Shown here: piece by piece, positions 8,985-17,718 of the stretch
Layout: each line of letters opens with the position of its first letter
Position numbering within the stretch: the first letter of the stretch is position 1
Assembly (NCBI GenBank): GCA_964606405.1
Contig: CAZSGH010000014.1
Coordinates: forward strand, 1 to 64,000
Origin: GCA-002282575 sp964606405
GTDB taxonomy: Bacteria > Pseudomonadota > Gammaproteobacteria > Thiomicrospirales > Thiomicrospiraceae
Length of the DNA: 64,000 bases
Direction of reading: 5' to 3'
Program-made: the position numbers and the translations under genes
Notes under the pieces: generated by a model
Database searches by the model: none
Told to the model about the DNA's origin: nothing
Seen by the model: the letters and a program-made list of their open reading frames with translations, nothing else

Positions 8985-9035
8985 AAACGGACAGCTTTAA
9001 AAACCGATTACTTCGATTTTTAAAGCTGTCCGTTT
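8985..9035 (-). terminator. Strong terminator downstream of cheW
   Basis: A 19-bp perfect inverted repeat (8985-9003 with 9017-9035, core ACGGACAGCTTTAAAAA) has a 13-base loop. T-rich DNA follows on both strands, so it can terminate the chemotaxis transcript and would also work in the plus direction. Confidence 0.75.
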
Positions 9036-9132
9036 TTTGTTTTTAGAAGGAGAAAGGGGGAAGTAATAACTAGACTAAAAGGCACGTCCTCTACCCTTCC
9101 TCCAGAATGTCAACCCATAGCGTTTTAGAAGT
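9036..9132 (-). repeat. Dispersed intergenic repeat, partial copy
   Basis: The segment keeps TTTTTAG...GAAGGAGAAAGGGGG at one side. At the other it has CCCTTCCTCCAGA, ACCCATAGCG and TTTTAGA. It matches the central and outer parts of the copy at 42790-42937 in the same orientation, but lacks the GCGAAGC hairpin. It ends 4 bases from the cheW stop. Confidence 0.55.
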
Positions 9133-9135
9133 CAC

Positions 9136-9693
9136 TTAAAACAAATCATCATCACCAGCGGAATCTATTGCCACACTAGGAGCCGTTCCCATTGAATGCC
9201 CACTAACACCGCCATCAAAAAACTTTTCAGGTTCAATGATAATGATGACACCGTCATTCCCTACATGAGCAATTCCCTGAATCATGCGATTATTACTATC
9301 ATCACCAATCGCACCAACAGAATCAATATGATTCTCTTGAATGTCCCGAACCTCATCAACTTCATCAACCAACAGACCCAATACCTGATCTTGCTGTTCA
9401 ATAATGATAATGCGAGATAAATCAGTAATCGAACCTGAATACAACTTAAAAAACTGACGCGTATCCAATACCGTTACAATAACACCACGAACATTGATAA
9501 CACCCAAAACATCAAACGGCGACCCAGGAACAGGTCGAATCTCACTGACTCTCAAAACCTCTCGAACCCGCTGCACGTTAATACCATATTTCTCGGTATC
9601 TAGCTTAAATAGTACACATCGTAAATAAGACCCATCATAATCCTGATCATCCACCGAGTTTGAGCTGGTATCAAACAAATTTCCTACTGACAT
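9136..9693 (-). CDS. cheW: Chemotaxis coupling protein CheW
   Basis: CheW links chemoreceptors to CheA. The 185-aa product has a CheW domain from about residue 23 to 160, with the motifs LRCVLFKLDTEKYGINV, LGVINVRGVIVTVLD and VLGLLVDEVDEV. It also has short acidic N- and C-terminal tails; the C-terminus ends DSAGDDDLF. It lies 21 bases downstream of cheA and is the last gene of the flagellar and chemotaxis transcript. Confidence 0.94.
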   Translation of the reverse strand: MSVGNLFDTSSNSVDDQDYDGSYLRCVLFKLDTEKYGINVQRVREVLRVSEIRPVPGSPFDVLGVINVRGVIVTVLDTRQFFKLYSGSITDLSRIIIIEQQDQVLGLLVDEVDEVRDIQENHIDSVGAIGDDSNNRMIQGIAHVGNDGVIIIIEPEKFFDGGVSGHSMGTAPSVAIDSAGDDDLF

Positions 9694-9714
9694 ATCAACG
9701 TCCCCTTATTCTGC

Positions 9715-11661
9715 TTAGAACCTGCTCATCATACCTGGCAAATCAAGAATTAATGCAATGCGACCATCACCTGTAATGGTTGCACCAGCATAACCTTTAG
9801 CACCTTGTAGTTTAGCACCGAGCGGCTTAATGACCACTTCCTCCTGCCCACGAACATGGTCAACAATTAGACCGATGACTGACATACCGACATTTACAAT
9901 AACCACCTTAGAATGATCCAAATCATCACCGTGTGTTGATGGCGATAACCATTCACGCATAAAGTACAATGGAATACTGCGGGCACGTAAGCGAACCATC
10001 ATCCGACCATCAATTTTATTCGTTTGAGTCGAATCGTAATCAAAAATTTCTTGTACTGCTGTTAGTGGAATAGCGTAATTAAATGCACCGATACCCACCA
10101 TCAACGTTGGCAAAATAGCCAAGGTTAGTGGAACGCGGATATTGAATACAGTGCCTTCGCCCAAGACAGAGTTAATATCAATACCACCATTGAGTTTGGT
10201 AATGGTGCTTTTTACCACGTCCATACCCACGCCTCGACCAGAAATATCTGAAATTTCTGTTTTGGTAGAAAAGCCCGGCAACAAAATCAAATCAAAGGCA
10301 GCTTTATCTTCTAGTTGAGAGGCTGTTACCTCATCAAGCAGCCCTTTTTCTACCGCTTTACGACGCAGAAGCGCAGCATCCATGCCTTTACCATCATCGG
10401 TAATGGTAAGTAGAATATGATCACCTTCCTGTTGCGCTGAAAGAATCAACTTGCCTACACGTGATTTACCATTTCTCTCGCGCTCATCTGGCATCTCTAC
10501 GCCATGATCTACCGCATTACGTACCAAGTGAACTAACGGATCAGCCAGTGCCTCGACTAAGTTCTTATCCAAGTCGGTTTCTTCGCCGCGCATTTCCAAG
10601 TCAATTTCTTTACCTAGCTTACGCGCTAAATCACGCACCACGCGTGGGAATCGACCGAATACTTTTTTCACGGGCTGCATGCGTGTCTTCATGACTGACG
10701 CTTGCAAATCCATGGTAACGTGATCTAAGTTGGCAACCGCCGCTGCAATTTCTTCATTCTGCAAGGTAGAGCGCAAATTCAGTAGTCGGTTACGAACCAA
10801 AACGAGCTCACCAACCAAGTTCATGATTTCATCAAGACGTTTGGTATCAACACGAACGGTTGATTCTGCCTCTTCTCCCGACTTAGCGGCGACTTTTGCC
10901 GCTGCTGGCTTAGCTGCAGCTGGCTTGACTGGTGCAGGAGGTGCAACGGGCACATCTACTACAGGAGCAGATATTGCACCAACCGCACGTGCAGCGTCTA
11001 GCGCGGCCTCCTCTGCACTCTTGCCTGAGCTGAGTGAGGCCAGCATCGCTTCGAATTCATCATCAGTGATTTCACCATCAGGATCTAAACCCGGTGCCAA
11101 GGTTAACTTTGCAGCAACTGGGGCATCAGCGTGACTTAACTGATCGCGCTGATTCAGCAAAGCCTCAAACTCTTCATCTGACATATCACCATCAGGATCA
11201 ACCCCTTCTGGCAATGCTAAATGCACCACGGTCGGCGCTGGTGTTGCTGCAACAACTGGCGCAGCAACAGCTGACGAAGCAACCCCTTTAACTGCCGCAT
11301 CTAATTGCGCTAACAACGATGGATCTGCATGATCTAATTCACGTTCGCCATTTTGCAATGCCGTAATCATGACACCAATCGCGTCATAAGCCTGCAAAAT
11401 AATATCCGCATTTTCACTGGAATACTGACGCTCACCGTTACGAATTTTATCAAACAAATTCTCTGCACGATGGCACAACTCAATCAGTGGTGTCACACCG
11501 ATAAAACCAGCACCGCCTTTAATGGTGTGAAATCCTCGAAAAATTGCATTGAGCAAATCTGCATCCAAGGGGTTCTGTTCTAACTCAACTAACTGTTCAT
11601 TAAGGTTTTCGTACAGTTCACCTGCTTCAACCAAAAAATCTTGTAAAATATCTTCGTCCAC
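9715..11661 (-). CDS. cheA: Chemotaxis histidine kinase CheA
   Basis: CheA is the cytoplasmic kinase that phosphorylates CheY. The 648-aa product begins with an HPt domain (1-105) whose phosphorylated histidine is His45 in FHTIKGGAGF. No normal P2 domain is visible. The linker instead carries two near-identical acidic motifs (DPDGDMSDEEF at 155-165 and DPDGEITDDEF at 193-203) and an alanine/proline-rich stretch. Dimerisation follows (about 268-330), then the ATPase domain with N-box LVHLVRNAVDHGV and G-boxes DDGKGMD and GRGVGMD, then a CheW-like domain (about 510-648). Its partners cheY, cheZ and cheW flank it. Confidence 0.96.
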   Translation of the reverse strand: MDEDILQDFLVEAGELYENLNEQLVELEQNPLDADLLNAIFRGFHTIKGGAGFIGVTPLIELCHRAENLFDKIRNGERQYSSENADIILQAYDAIGVMITALQNGERELDHADPSLLAQLDAAVKGVASSAVAAPVVAATPAPTVVHLALPEGVDPDGDMSDEEFEALLNQRDQLSHADAPVAAKLTLAPGLDPDGEITDDEFEAMLASLSSGKSAEEAALDAARAVGAISAPVVDVPVAPPAPVKPAAAKPAAAKVAAKSGEEAESTVRVDTKRLDEIMNLVGELVLVRNRLLNLRSTLQNEEIAAAVANLDHVTMDLQASVMKTRMQPVKKVFGRFPRVVRDLARKLGKEIDLEMRGEETDLDKNLVEALADPLVHLVRNAVDHGVEMPDERERNGKSRVGKLILSAQQEGDHILLTITDDGKGMDAALLRRKAVEKGLLDEVTASQLEDKAAFDLILLPGFSTKTEISDISGRGVGMDVVKSTITKLNGGIDINSVLGEGTVFNIRVPLTLAILPTLMVGIGAFNYAIPLTAVQEIFDYDSTQTNKIDGRMMVRLRARSIPLYFMREWLSPSTHGDDLDHSKVVIVNVGMSVIGLIVDHVRGQEEVVIKPLGAKLQGAKGYAGATITGDGRIALILDLPGMMSRF

Positions 11662-11725
11662 GACCCGACTCCTAGCTATCGATCAAGCCGCAACGGCTTG
11701 CCTGTATTGCATAACGCCAACATAC

Positions 11726-11743
11726 AAGCAAAAGCTATACCAA
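11726..11743 (-). promoter_or_regulatory. Weak candidate sigma-54 promoter before cheA
   Basis: The minus strand reads TTGGTATAGCTTTTGCTT. This has the GG-N10-GC spacing of sigma-54 promoters and shares TTTTGCTT with the sites before fliE and motB. The -24 element GGTATA is poorer than GGCATG. It lies about 65 bases upstream of cheA, just after the cheZ stop. Confidence 0.35.
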
Positions 11744-11744
11744 A

Positions 11745-12203
11745 CTATATACCAAGACTATTTAAAAGTTCATCAACATCATCTTGCGCATCAACACGCC
11801 CACTTTTTTCGCTCGCCAATGCAGCCGGACCAAACCCTTGCGTCGGGTTAACATCACCATCTATGGGCTTAACGGTAGCAGTTCCAATCTTAGCCAAATC
11901 AGTCATCACGCGTTTAAGAACCTGTCCTGTTAAATCCTGATAACCTTGTGTCATCAGAATTTGCGTTAAACGCTGTTGAATCTGCTCAAGCAGAGCAGAC
12001 ATTTGTGGCGCGAACTCAATACCCATCTGACTAGTCTGGGCAGCCGAATCCTGCTGCATGGCAACAAGGGCTTTTAACTCACCGATCATAGCTAAACCAT
12101 CTTCTGTATCAGCCAATGTTTGCTGAACCGCTGCTTCTTTGGTTGACATGACATAGGTTAAACGCTCTTCAATCTCTTTACGAACCTGATCAAAATTTTC
12201 CAC
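11745..12203 (-). CDS. cheZ: Chemotaxis protein phosphatase CheZ (short)
   Basis: CheZ dephosphorylates CheY-P. The family marks are the catalytic helix motif TQGYQDLTGQVLKRV (about residues 85-99) and the C-terminal CheY-binding peptide QDDVDELLNSLGI, which closes the protein. At 152 aa it is clearly shorter than the usual 200-250 aa. The missing part belongs to the N-terminal half of the long helical hairpin. No in-frame upstream extension is available before a stop. A terminator-like hairpin separates it from cheY. Confidence 0.9.
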   Translation of the reverse strand: MENFDQVRKEIEERLTYVMSTKEAAVQQTLADTEDGLAMIGELKALVAMQQDSAAQTSQMGIEFAPQMSALLEQIQQRLTQILMTQGYQDLTGQVLKRVMTDLAKIGTATVKPIDGDVNPTQGFGPAALASEKSGRVDAQDDVDELLNSLGI

Positions 12204-12230
12204 GACTGCTACCTACAACATTAAGCCAAT

Positions 12231-12260
12231 AAAAAAACCCGCTCAATAGCGGGTCAAAAA
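12231..12260 (-). terminator. Terminator-like hairpin between cheY and cheZ
   Basis: On the minus strand ACCCGCT-ATTG-AGCGGGT (12237-12254) is followed by seven T. It sits in the 67-bp gap between the cheY stop and the cheZ start and has the form of an intrinsic terminator. If active it would reduce cheZ-cheA-cheW expression relative to cheY. Confidence 0.75.
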
Positions 12261-12270
12261 AAGATAAAAA

Positions 12271-12663
12271 CTAACCAATACGCTCAAAAATTTTCTGAAT
12301 TTTTTCATTGAGCGTCGCAGCCGTAAAGGGCTTCACAATATAGCCATTCACACCAGCTTCAGCCGCCTCTAAAATTTGGCTACGTTTGGCTTCTGCTGTA
12401 ATCAATAAAAATGGCGTATCTTTAAAACGCGGATCAGCACGAACCTTACGTAAAAAATCGATACCTGTCATATTCGGCATATTCCAATCTGAAACGATAA
12501 AATCGTAACCACCAGCTGCTTCTACTGACGCCCATGCCAAAGCACCATCTTCTGCCTCAGAAAAATTACTAAAGCCAAGTTCTTTAAGTAGATTTTTAAC
12601 AATGCGGCGCATCGTAGAAAAATCATCCACAACCAGAATACGCATATCACGATTGATTGCCAT
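12271..12663 (-). CDS. cheY: Chemotaxis response regulator CheY
   Basis: This is a single receiver domain of 130 aa that, when phosphorylated, binds the flagellar switch proteins FliM and FliN. The phospho-acceptor is Asp59 in VSDWNMPN. The acidic pair VDD (13-14), the threonine in LLITAEA and the lysine in YIVKPF are all present. The ATG at 12663 is preferred over the TTG at 12675 because AGGAG directly abuts that TTG and is 12 bases from this ATG. Confidence 0.95.
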   Translation of the reverse strand: MAINRDMRILVVDDFSTMRRIVKNLLKELGFSNFSEAEDGALAWASVEAAGGYDFIVSDWNMPNMTGIDFLRKVRADPRFKDTPFLLITAEAKRSQILEAAEAGVNGYIVKPFTAATLNEKIQKIFERIG

Positions 12664-12702
12664 AGCGGATATCAACTCCTATTTTCAATGTTAATGTGTT
12701 AC

Positions 12703-13443
12703 TTAATCAATCCAATCTTTCAAACGTGCTCGCACGCGTACTAAAGCTTGCGCGTGTATCTGACAGACTCGAGACTCACTCACGCCTAATACTTCACCGA
12801 TTTCTTTTAAGTTTAATTCTTCGTCGTAGTACAACGACATAACCAGCTGCTCACGTTCAGGCAACCCTGCGATCGCACCAGCCAACTGCTGCTGAAATTG
12901 AGACTGCATCAAATCTTGCATCGGCTCTGCATCGTCAGCAGCATCTTGCAAACTCAACTGGTCTTCCGATAAATCTTCGTGATCGGGTGTGTCAATCGAC
13001 AAGACTTGAGTGGTCACCGCATCTTGTAAGGTTTGATGATAGGTTTCTAAATCTATGCCCAGTTCTGCTGCAACTTCTTCATCGCGCGCTTCGCGTCCTG
13101 TTCTCGCTTCAATGACACGAATCGCTTCTGAAACTTCACGAGACTTACGATGTACCGAGCGTGGTGTCCAATCACCCTTACGAATTTCATCCAGCATCGC
13201 ACCTCGAATACGAATGCCCGCGTAGGTTTCAAAACTTGCTCCCTGACCTGCGTCGTATTTCTGCATTGCCTCAAGCAACCCAATCATACCTGACTGAATC
13301 AGATCATCAACTTGAACACTTGATGGCAAGCGCCCTTTAAGATGATAGGCAATACGCTTCACCAACCCCATGTAATCTTCTATGTTACGAGCGGGTGTTT
13401 CATGTTGTTTCTGCATCTGAGCATAGGCTCGGGCTGGTGTCAT
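12703..13443 (-). CDS. fliA: Flagellar sigma factor FliA (sigma-28)
   Basis: FliA directs RNA polymerase to late flagellar and chemotaxis promoters. The 246-aa protein has sigma region 2 (about 18-90: LVKRIAYHLKGRLP, DDLIQSGMIGLLEAMQKYD, TYAGIRIRGAMLDEIR), region 3 and region 4 (about 185-240: LPEREQLVMSLYYDEELNLKEIG, then LGVSESRVCQIHAQA). It begins 3 bases after the flhG stop. I found no convincing sigma-28 promoter in this window and no flgM. Confidence 0.96.
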   Translation of the reverse strand: MTPARAYAQMQKQHETPARNIEDYMGLVKRIAYHLKGRLPSSVQVDDLIQSGMIGLLEAMQKYDAGQGASFETYAGIRIRGAMLDEIRKGDWTPRSVHRKSREVSEAIRVIEARTGREARDEEVAAELGIDLETYHQTLQDAVTTQVLSIDTPDHEDLSEDQLSLQDAADDAEPMQDLMQSQFQQQLAGAIAGLPEREQLVMSLYYDEELNLKEIGEVLGVSESRVCQIHAQALVRVRARLKDWID

Positions 13444-13446
13444 AAC

Positions 13447-14301
13447 TTATCGAATACCTGATTGTACTAATCGTTCTACAAAAAACTGCAAATAACCACT
13501 GGGACCAGATGGTACTGGCCAACGCAAAACTTCTCGTGCTAATGCACCAAGTGCTTTTCCTGCGGGGCTTAATGGTTTGGTCAAAACCACTGCGCTCTGC
13601 TGCTGAATCGCTGCCCTCAAATTTGGATCAAAAGGTACTGGTCCTGCATAAGTGAGCTGAATATCAAGGAAACGTTCGCACACAGCAGCAATCTTATCAA
13701 ATAGTGCCTCACCTTGGGAGGGTGATTGCGCCATATTTGCAACAATTCGTGCTTTTGACACCCCATATTCACGATTTAACACTTTAATGAGGGCGTAAGC
13801 ATCGGTAATTGAAGCGGGTTCGTCACAAACAACGACCAAAGTTTCCATCGATGCTCGACAAAAACTCAGTACCGTATCGGAAATACCTGCTGCTGTATCG
13901 ATGAGTAACACATCAATTTCATCTGATAATTCCGAGAACGCCTGAATAAGCCCTGCATTTTCGGCTGTCGATAAGTTTGCCATACGACGAATACCCGACG
14001 CCCCTGGAATAATCTTTAAGCCAGCGGGTCCTTCAATCATCACTTCTTTAAGACTATGCGTACCATCTAATACATGAGATAGATTGAATGGTGCTCGCAA
14101 TCCCAACAACACATCGACGTTGGCCATACTCATGTCGGCATCAAGCAAGCACACGCGCTCGCCCATTTTTGCCAAAGCAACGCCCAAATTAACAGAAACA
14201 CTCGTTTTACCCACGCCACCCTTGCCACCTGTTATGGCAATTGTTTTGACGGGGCGTTGCTGAGCCATCCCTCGTAAGCCTGCTGCCTGATCTCTAAACA
14301 T
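13447..14301 (-). CDS. flhG: Flagellar number regulator FlhG (FleN)
   Basis: FlhG is a MinD-like ATPase that limits the number of polar flagella; in Pseudomonas it does so by antagonising FleQ. The 284-aa product has the deviant Walker A GGKGGVGKTSVSVNLG (about 25-40), the switch I and II regions (LLDADMSMANVD, LLIDTAAG) and a C-terminal amphipathic stretch that could bind membrane. It overlaps the end of flhF by 8 bases. Confidence 0.94.
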   Translation of the reverse strand: MFRDQAAGLRGMAQQRPVKTIAITGGKGGVGKTSVSVNLGVALAKMGERVCLLDADMSMANVDVLLGLRAPFNLSHVLDGTHSLKEVMIEGPAGLKIIPGASGIRRMANLSTAENAGLIQAFSELSDEIDVLLIDTAAGISDTVLSFCRASMETLVVVCDEPASITDAYALIKVLNREYGVSKARIVANMAQSPSQGEALFDKIAAVCERFLDIQLTYAGPVPFDPNLRAAIQQQSAVVLTKPLSPAGKALGALAREVLRWPVPSGPSGYLQFFVERLVQSGIR

Positions 14302-15469
14302 CTGTTATCTCCCGACCAAATCCATAATGCACGCCCTCTAGCTCGGTATCACCGCGAGCGCGTCCCATCGCAATCGCTTGATCCAGCAAATCTCGTGCCG
14401 TAATGGGTAATAGGTCTTCTGGAACACGCTGACCATTCGCACAATAAGCCAATGGCAATCGGTTTTCAGCCAATAATGTAACGGCTGGACCAAGCAAGGT
14501 TGCTTCATCTAACTTAGTCAAAATACAACCAATTGGCTTGAGCTTACCAAAGGCCAACATGATTTCTCTCATCACGCTTAATTGCGTTGCCGCAGATAAA
14601 ACCAGCAATGGCTTAATATCGCCCGTACCATCGTCTAAACTTTCTGCCAAATACTCTTGTAACCGCGCATCACGCTGACTAAGCCCTGCGGTATCGACCA
14701 GTACCAGTTTTTTATGTGTAAGACGGTCTAAGAGCCTAAAAAACTCACCTGGCGTACTCGCTGTGTGCAAAGGAACGCCGATTAAATCAGCAAAAATCTT
14801 AAGCTGTTCTTGAGCACCAATTTTATAGGTATCTAAAGTAATCATCACGCAATCTGCTGTGCCGTAACGCAACGCATAACGAGCAGCCAACTTAGCAATC
14901 GTTGTGGTTTTTCCAACACCAGTAGGTCCCACCAACGCAATCACACCGCCCATTTCAAGCAAACCATCATGCATGGCTGGCATATTGGCTAACAGCCCTG
15001 CCTGTAACGCACGCCAATCAACTTCAATATCTCCCGACATCGGTGCACTATCAACAAGGCTTCGACACAAGTCCCATCCCAACCCCATCGAAGACAAACG
15101 CTTTAACAGCGACACCTTTGCGGGATCTTGCACCTGTGCTTGTTGCCACGCAAAGCCAGACAGTTGCTGCTCCATCATGGCACGCATTTGTTTCAGCTCT
15201 TGGTGCAGCTGTGCCATATCGTTAGCACTCGCAGCAGCTTGTTGTGCAGGAGCATAAGGCTGATGTGCAGTAAATTGAGAAATATCAGCAACATGCGTCG
15301 GCGCTGTAGGAGCCGAGCGAACGGGTTGTTCGGTATCCATTGCTGCCGTCACTTCTACACTGTCATCTAATTGACGTGTCGACATAATGACAGCATCATC
15401 ACCTAGCTCCGCACGAACCATGTTCATCGCTTGACGCATATTATCGGCAACAAATCGTTTAATGCGCAT
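14294..15469 (-). CDS. flhF: Flagellar biosynthesis GTPase FlhF
   Basis: FlhF is an SRP-family GTPase that sets the position of polar flagella. The 391-aa product has the basic N-terminus MRIKRFVADNMRQAM, a variable linker rich in Q, A and P (about 55-120), and the NG domain from about 120 onward. G1 is GPTGVGKTTTIAKLA, the DTYKIGAQEQL and DTAGLSQRD motifs follow, and G4 is TKLDE. Together with flhG it marks polar flagellation. Confidence 0.95.
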   Translation of the reverse strand: MRIKRFVADNMRQAMNMVRAELGDDAVIMSTRQLDDSVEVTAAMDTEQPVRSAPTAPTHVADISQFTAHQPYAPAQQAAASANDMAQLHQELKQMRAMMEQQLSGFAWQQAQVQDPAKVSLLKRLSSMGLGWDLCRSLVDSAPMSGDIEVDWRALQAGLLANMPAMHDGLLEMGGVIALVGPTGVGKTTTIAKLAARYALRYGTADCVMITLDTYKIGAQEQLKIFADLIGVPLHTASTPGEFFRLLDRLTHKKLVLVDTAGLSQRDARLQEYLAESLDDGTGDIKPLLVLSAATQLSVMREIMLAFGKLKPIGCILTKLDEATLLGPAVTLLAENRLPLAYCANGQRVPEDLLPITARDLLDQAIAMGRARGDTELEGVHYGFGREITDV

Positions 15470-15477
15470 AACCCACC

Positions 15478-17550
15478 TTAACCAATCGCAGCAAAAACAT
15501 TAATCTGCCGACTTTCAGGAACTTCACTGTAAGACAACACGACCAACGATGGCAGTGAATAACGGAATAAGCGTGCTAAGGGAGCTCGTACAAACGGATT
15601 GACCAACAAAATCGCTGCCTTACCTTCCATTTCTCGCACCTGCACCTGCGCACTTAATGACTGACTGAGTTTCTCTGCCAAGCTAGGCTCTATTGCTAAC
15701 TGACCCTCTGGAGCACCTTGCATCGATTTCAACAAAATCTGCTCTAAATTTGGCTCTAAGGTCATTACTTCAACAACCTCTTCGACACCTGGAATATTTT
15801 GTAAAATAAATTTACCTAACGCCGTGCGAACATGTACGGTTAATTGGGTAGGATCTTTTGTTTGTCCCGAACGCTCTAATAATGCTTCCAAGATAGTGCG
15901 CATATCTCGCACCGACACACGCTCACGCAGTAGATTTTGCAGCACTTGCACAATCGATGCCATCGGAACATCTTTGGTGACTTCTTCTACCAGTTTTCCA
16001 GCATTCACCTTCATACGATCTAACAGCTGCTGAACTTCTTCTAGCCCCAGCAACTCATCAGCATTATCTTGAAGTATCTGACTGAGATGCGTTGCAATGA
16101 CTGTCCCAGCATCGACAACAGTATAACCAAGTGTCTGCGCTTGGTCTCGATCCTGCTTGCTAATCCACACAGCATCTAAACCAAAGGTAGGATCTTTTGT
16201 CGCAACACCATTCAACTCACCATAAACTTGCCCTGAATTAATCGCCAAATCACGATCTGGGTAAACATCGCCCGAACCCAAAGTGACACCCATCATACTA
16301 ATGCGATAATGATTCGCAGACAGATCGAGATTGTCTCGAATATGTACTGAAGGCACCAAAAAGCCCAACTCTTGAGAAAGCTTACGACGAACCCCTTTAA
16401 TTCGCTCCAGCAATTGCCCGCCCTGCGCTGTATCAACCATCGGAATCAAACGATATCCAATTTCCAAGCCCAAGGTATCAACCTGTTGAACGTCATCCCA
16501 GCCCAAATCGGGCGGACGGGTCGGCGCTTCTTCGACTGCAGCTGGTGGCGGTGCATTTGCGGCCACTTTTTTCTGTTTCATCAGCCACCATGCACCCGCA
16601 CCGCTAATCGCAGCCAAAGACAGAAACGCTAAATTTGGCATCCCAGGAACGACACCAATCAATGCCATAATACCAGCCGAAATCGCTAAGGGTTTAGGGT
16701 CATTAAGTAGCTGATCATTAATCTGATCAGACATTTCTCGATTATCGGCATTTCTGGTAACCATTAATGCCGCAGCAACTGACAGTAACAATGCAGGAAT
16801 TTGTGCAACCAAACCGTCACCAATGGTCAGCAAGGTATAAATTTCAACAGACTGACCAAAAGGCAAGCCATGTTGCGCCATACCAATAATGAAGCCACCG
16901 ATAATATTAATGAACAGAATAATGATGCCTGCAATGGCATCGCCACGCACAAACTTACTCGCACCATCCATAGAACCATAGAAGTCTGACTCGCTGGCAA
17001 CTTCTTTACGACGCACTTGTGCTTGTTCTTGGGTAATGAGTCCCGCATTCAGATCAGCATCAATCGCCATTTGCTTACCTGGCATCGAATCTAAGGCAAA
17101 ACGCGCACTAACCTCGGCAACACGACCCGCACCTTTAGTCACCACAACGAAATTAATCACGATCAGAATGGCAAAGACAACGATACCAACAGCATAGTTA
17201 CCACCAATAACAAAGTTGCCGAAAGCTTCGATGACATGTCCGGCCGCTGCGCCGCCATTATGCCCTTCCATTAAAATAATACGCGTAGAAGCAATATTAA
17301 GCGCCAAACGCAGTAAGGTTGTTACCAATAAAATGGTGGGAAAAACCGCAAAATCAAGCGGCTTTTTGGCATAGACGGTGACCATTAACACCATCAAAGA
17401 TAAGGCAATATTGAAGGTAAACAGAATATCGAGCATAAATGCCGGCAACGGCAAAATCATCATTGCCAACAGAGCAACAATTACAAGCGGTGTTCCCACC
17501 CCACTGGGAGAAGCTAGCTTAACCTGAGCATAAAGCTTTTGCCAATCCAT
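15478..17550 (-). CDS. flhA: Flagellar export apparatus protein FlhA
   Basis: FlhA is the large inner-membrane component of the flagellar type III export gate. The 690-aa product has about eight membrane helices in residues 18-310, with the FHIPEP-family signatures NIASTRIIL and RFALDSMPGKQMAIDADLN. The cytoplasmic domain (about 350-690) binds chaperones and substrates. It begins after a 168-bp intergenic region that holds a degraded repeat copy and a possible TACAAT -10 box, so it may start its own transcript. Confidence 0.97.
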   Translation of the reverse strand: MDWQKLYAQVKLASPSGVGTPLVIVALLAMMILPLPAFMLDILFTFNIALSLMVLMVTVYAKKPLDFAVFPTILLVTTLLRLALNIASTRIILMEGHNGGAAAGHVIEAFGNFVIGGNYAVGIVVFAILIVINFVVVTKGAGRVAEVSARFALDSMPGKQMAIDADLNAGLITQEQAQVRRKEVASESDFYGSMDGASKFVRGDAIAGIIILFINIIGGFIIGMAQHGLPFGQSVEIYTLLTIGDGLVAQIPALLLSVAAALMVTRNADNREMSDQINDQLLNDPKPLAISAGIMALIGVVPGMPNLAFLSLAAISGAGAWWLMKQKKVAANAPPPAAVEEAPTRPPDLGWDDVQQVDTLGLEIGYRLIPMVDTAQGGQLLERIKGVRRKLSQELGFLVPSVHIRDNLDLSANHYRISMMGVTLGSGDVYPDRDLAINSGQVYGELNGVATKDPTFGLDAVWISKQDRDQAQTLGYTVVDAGTVIATHLSQILQDNADELLGLEEVQQLLDRMKVNAGKLVEEVTKDVPMASIVQVLQNLLRERVSVRDMRTILEALLERSGQTKDPTQLTVHVRTALGKFILQNIPGVEEVVEVMTLEPNLEQILLKSMQGAPEGQLAIEPSLAEKLSQSLSAQVQVREMEGKAAILLVNPFVRAPLARLFRYSLPSLVVLSYSEVPESRQINVFAAIG

Positions 17551-17629
17551 GTCAGATTAATGCCTCAATAAAAAAAGCGTCGAATATCATAGACATCATT
17601 GTACCAATGCTAACACGTTTAAGGAAGCG

Positions 17630-17705
17630 CTGAAAAACATCACGGCACTGGAATACTAAGGGAAGGTGGTACAAAAACTAGGCTGTAACTTATTGAAGTT
17701 TCGCA
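17630..17705 (+). repeat. Degraded fragment of the dispersed repeat
   Basis: The flhB-flhA gap contains GGGAAGGTGG and CTAGGCTGTAACTTATTGA. These align with the middle of the copy at 28770-28912 (GGAAGGGATT and TTAGCCTGTAACTTATTGA). The outer hairpins are missing. Confidence 0.45.
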
Positions 17706-17718
17706 TTTAGCAATAACA

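Noticed and set aside
8984..9046. Long perfect inverted repeat as a possible small RNA or attachment site
   Set aside because: Position after the cheW stop and the flanking T-rich DNA are better explained by a terminator; no integrase or other mobile gene is near.
10730..11134. Plus-strand frame of 134 codons opposite cheA
   Set aside because: No ribosome site or family match, and the minus strand is a well-supported cheA with full domains.
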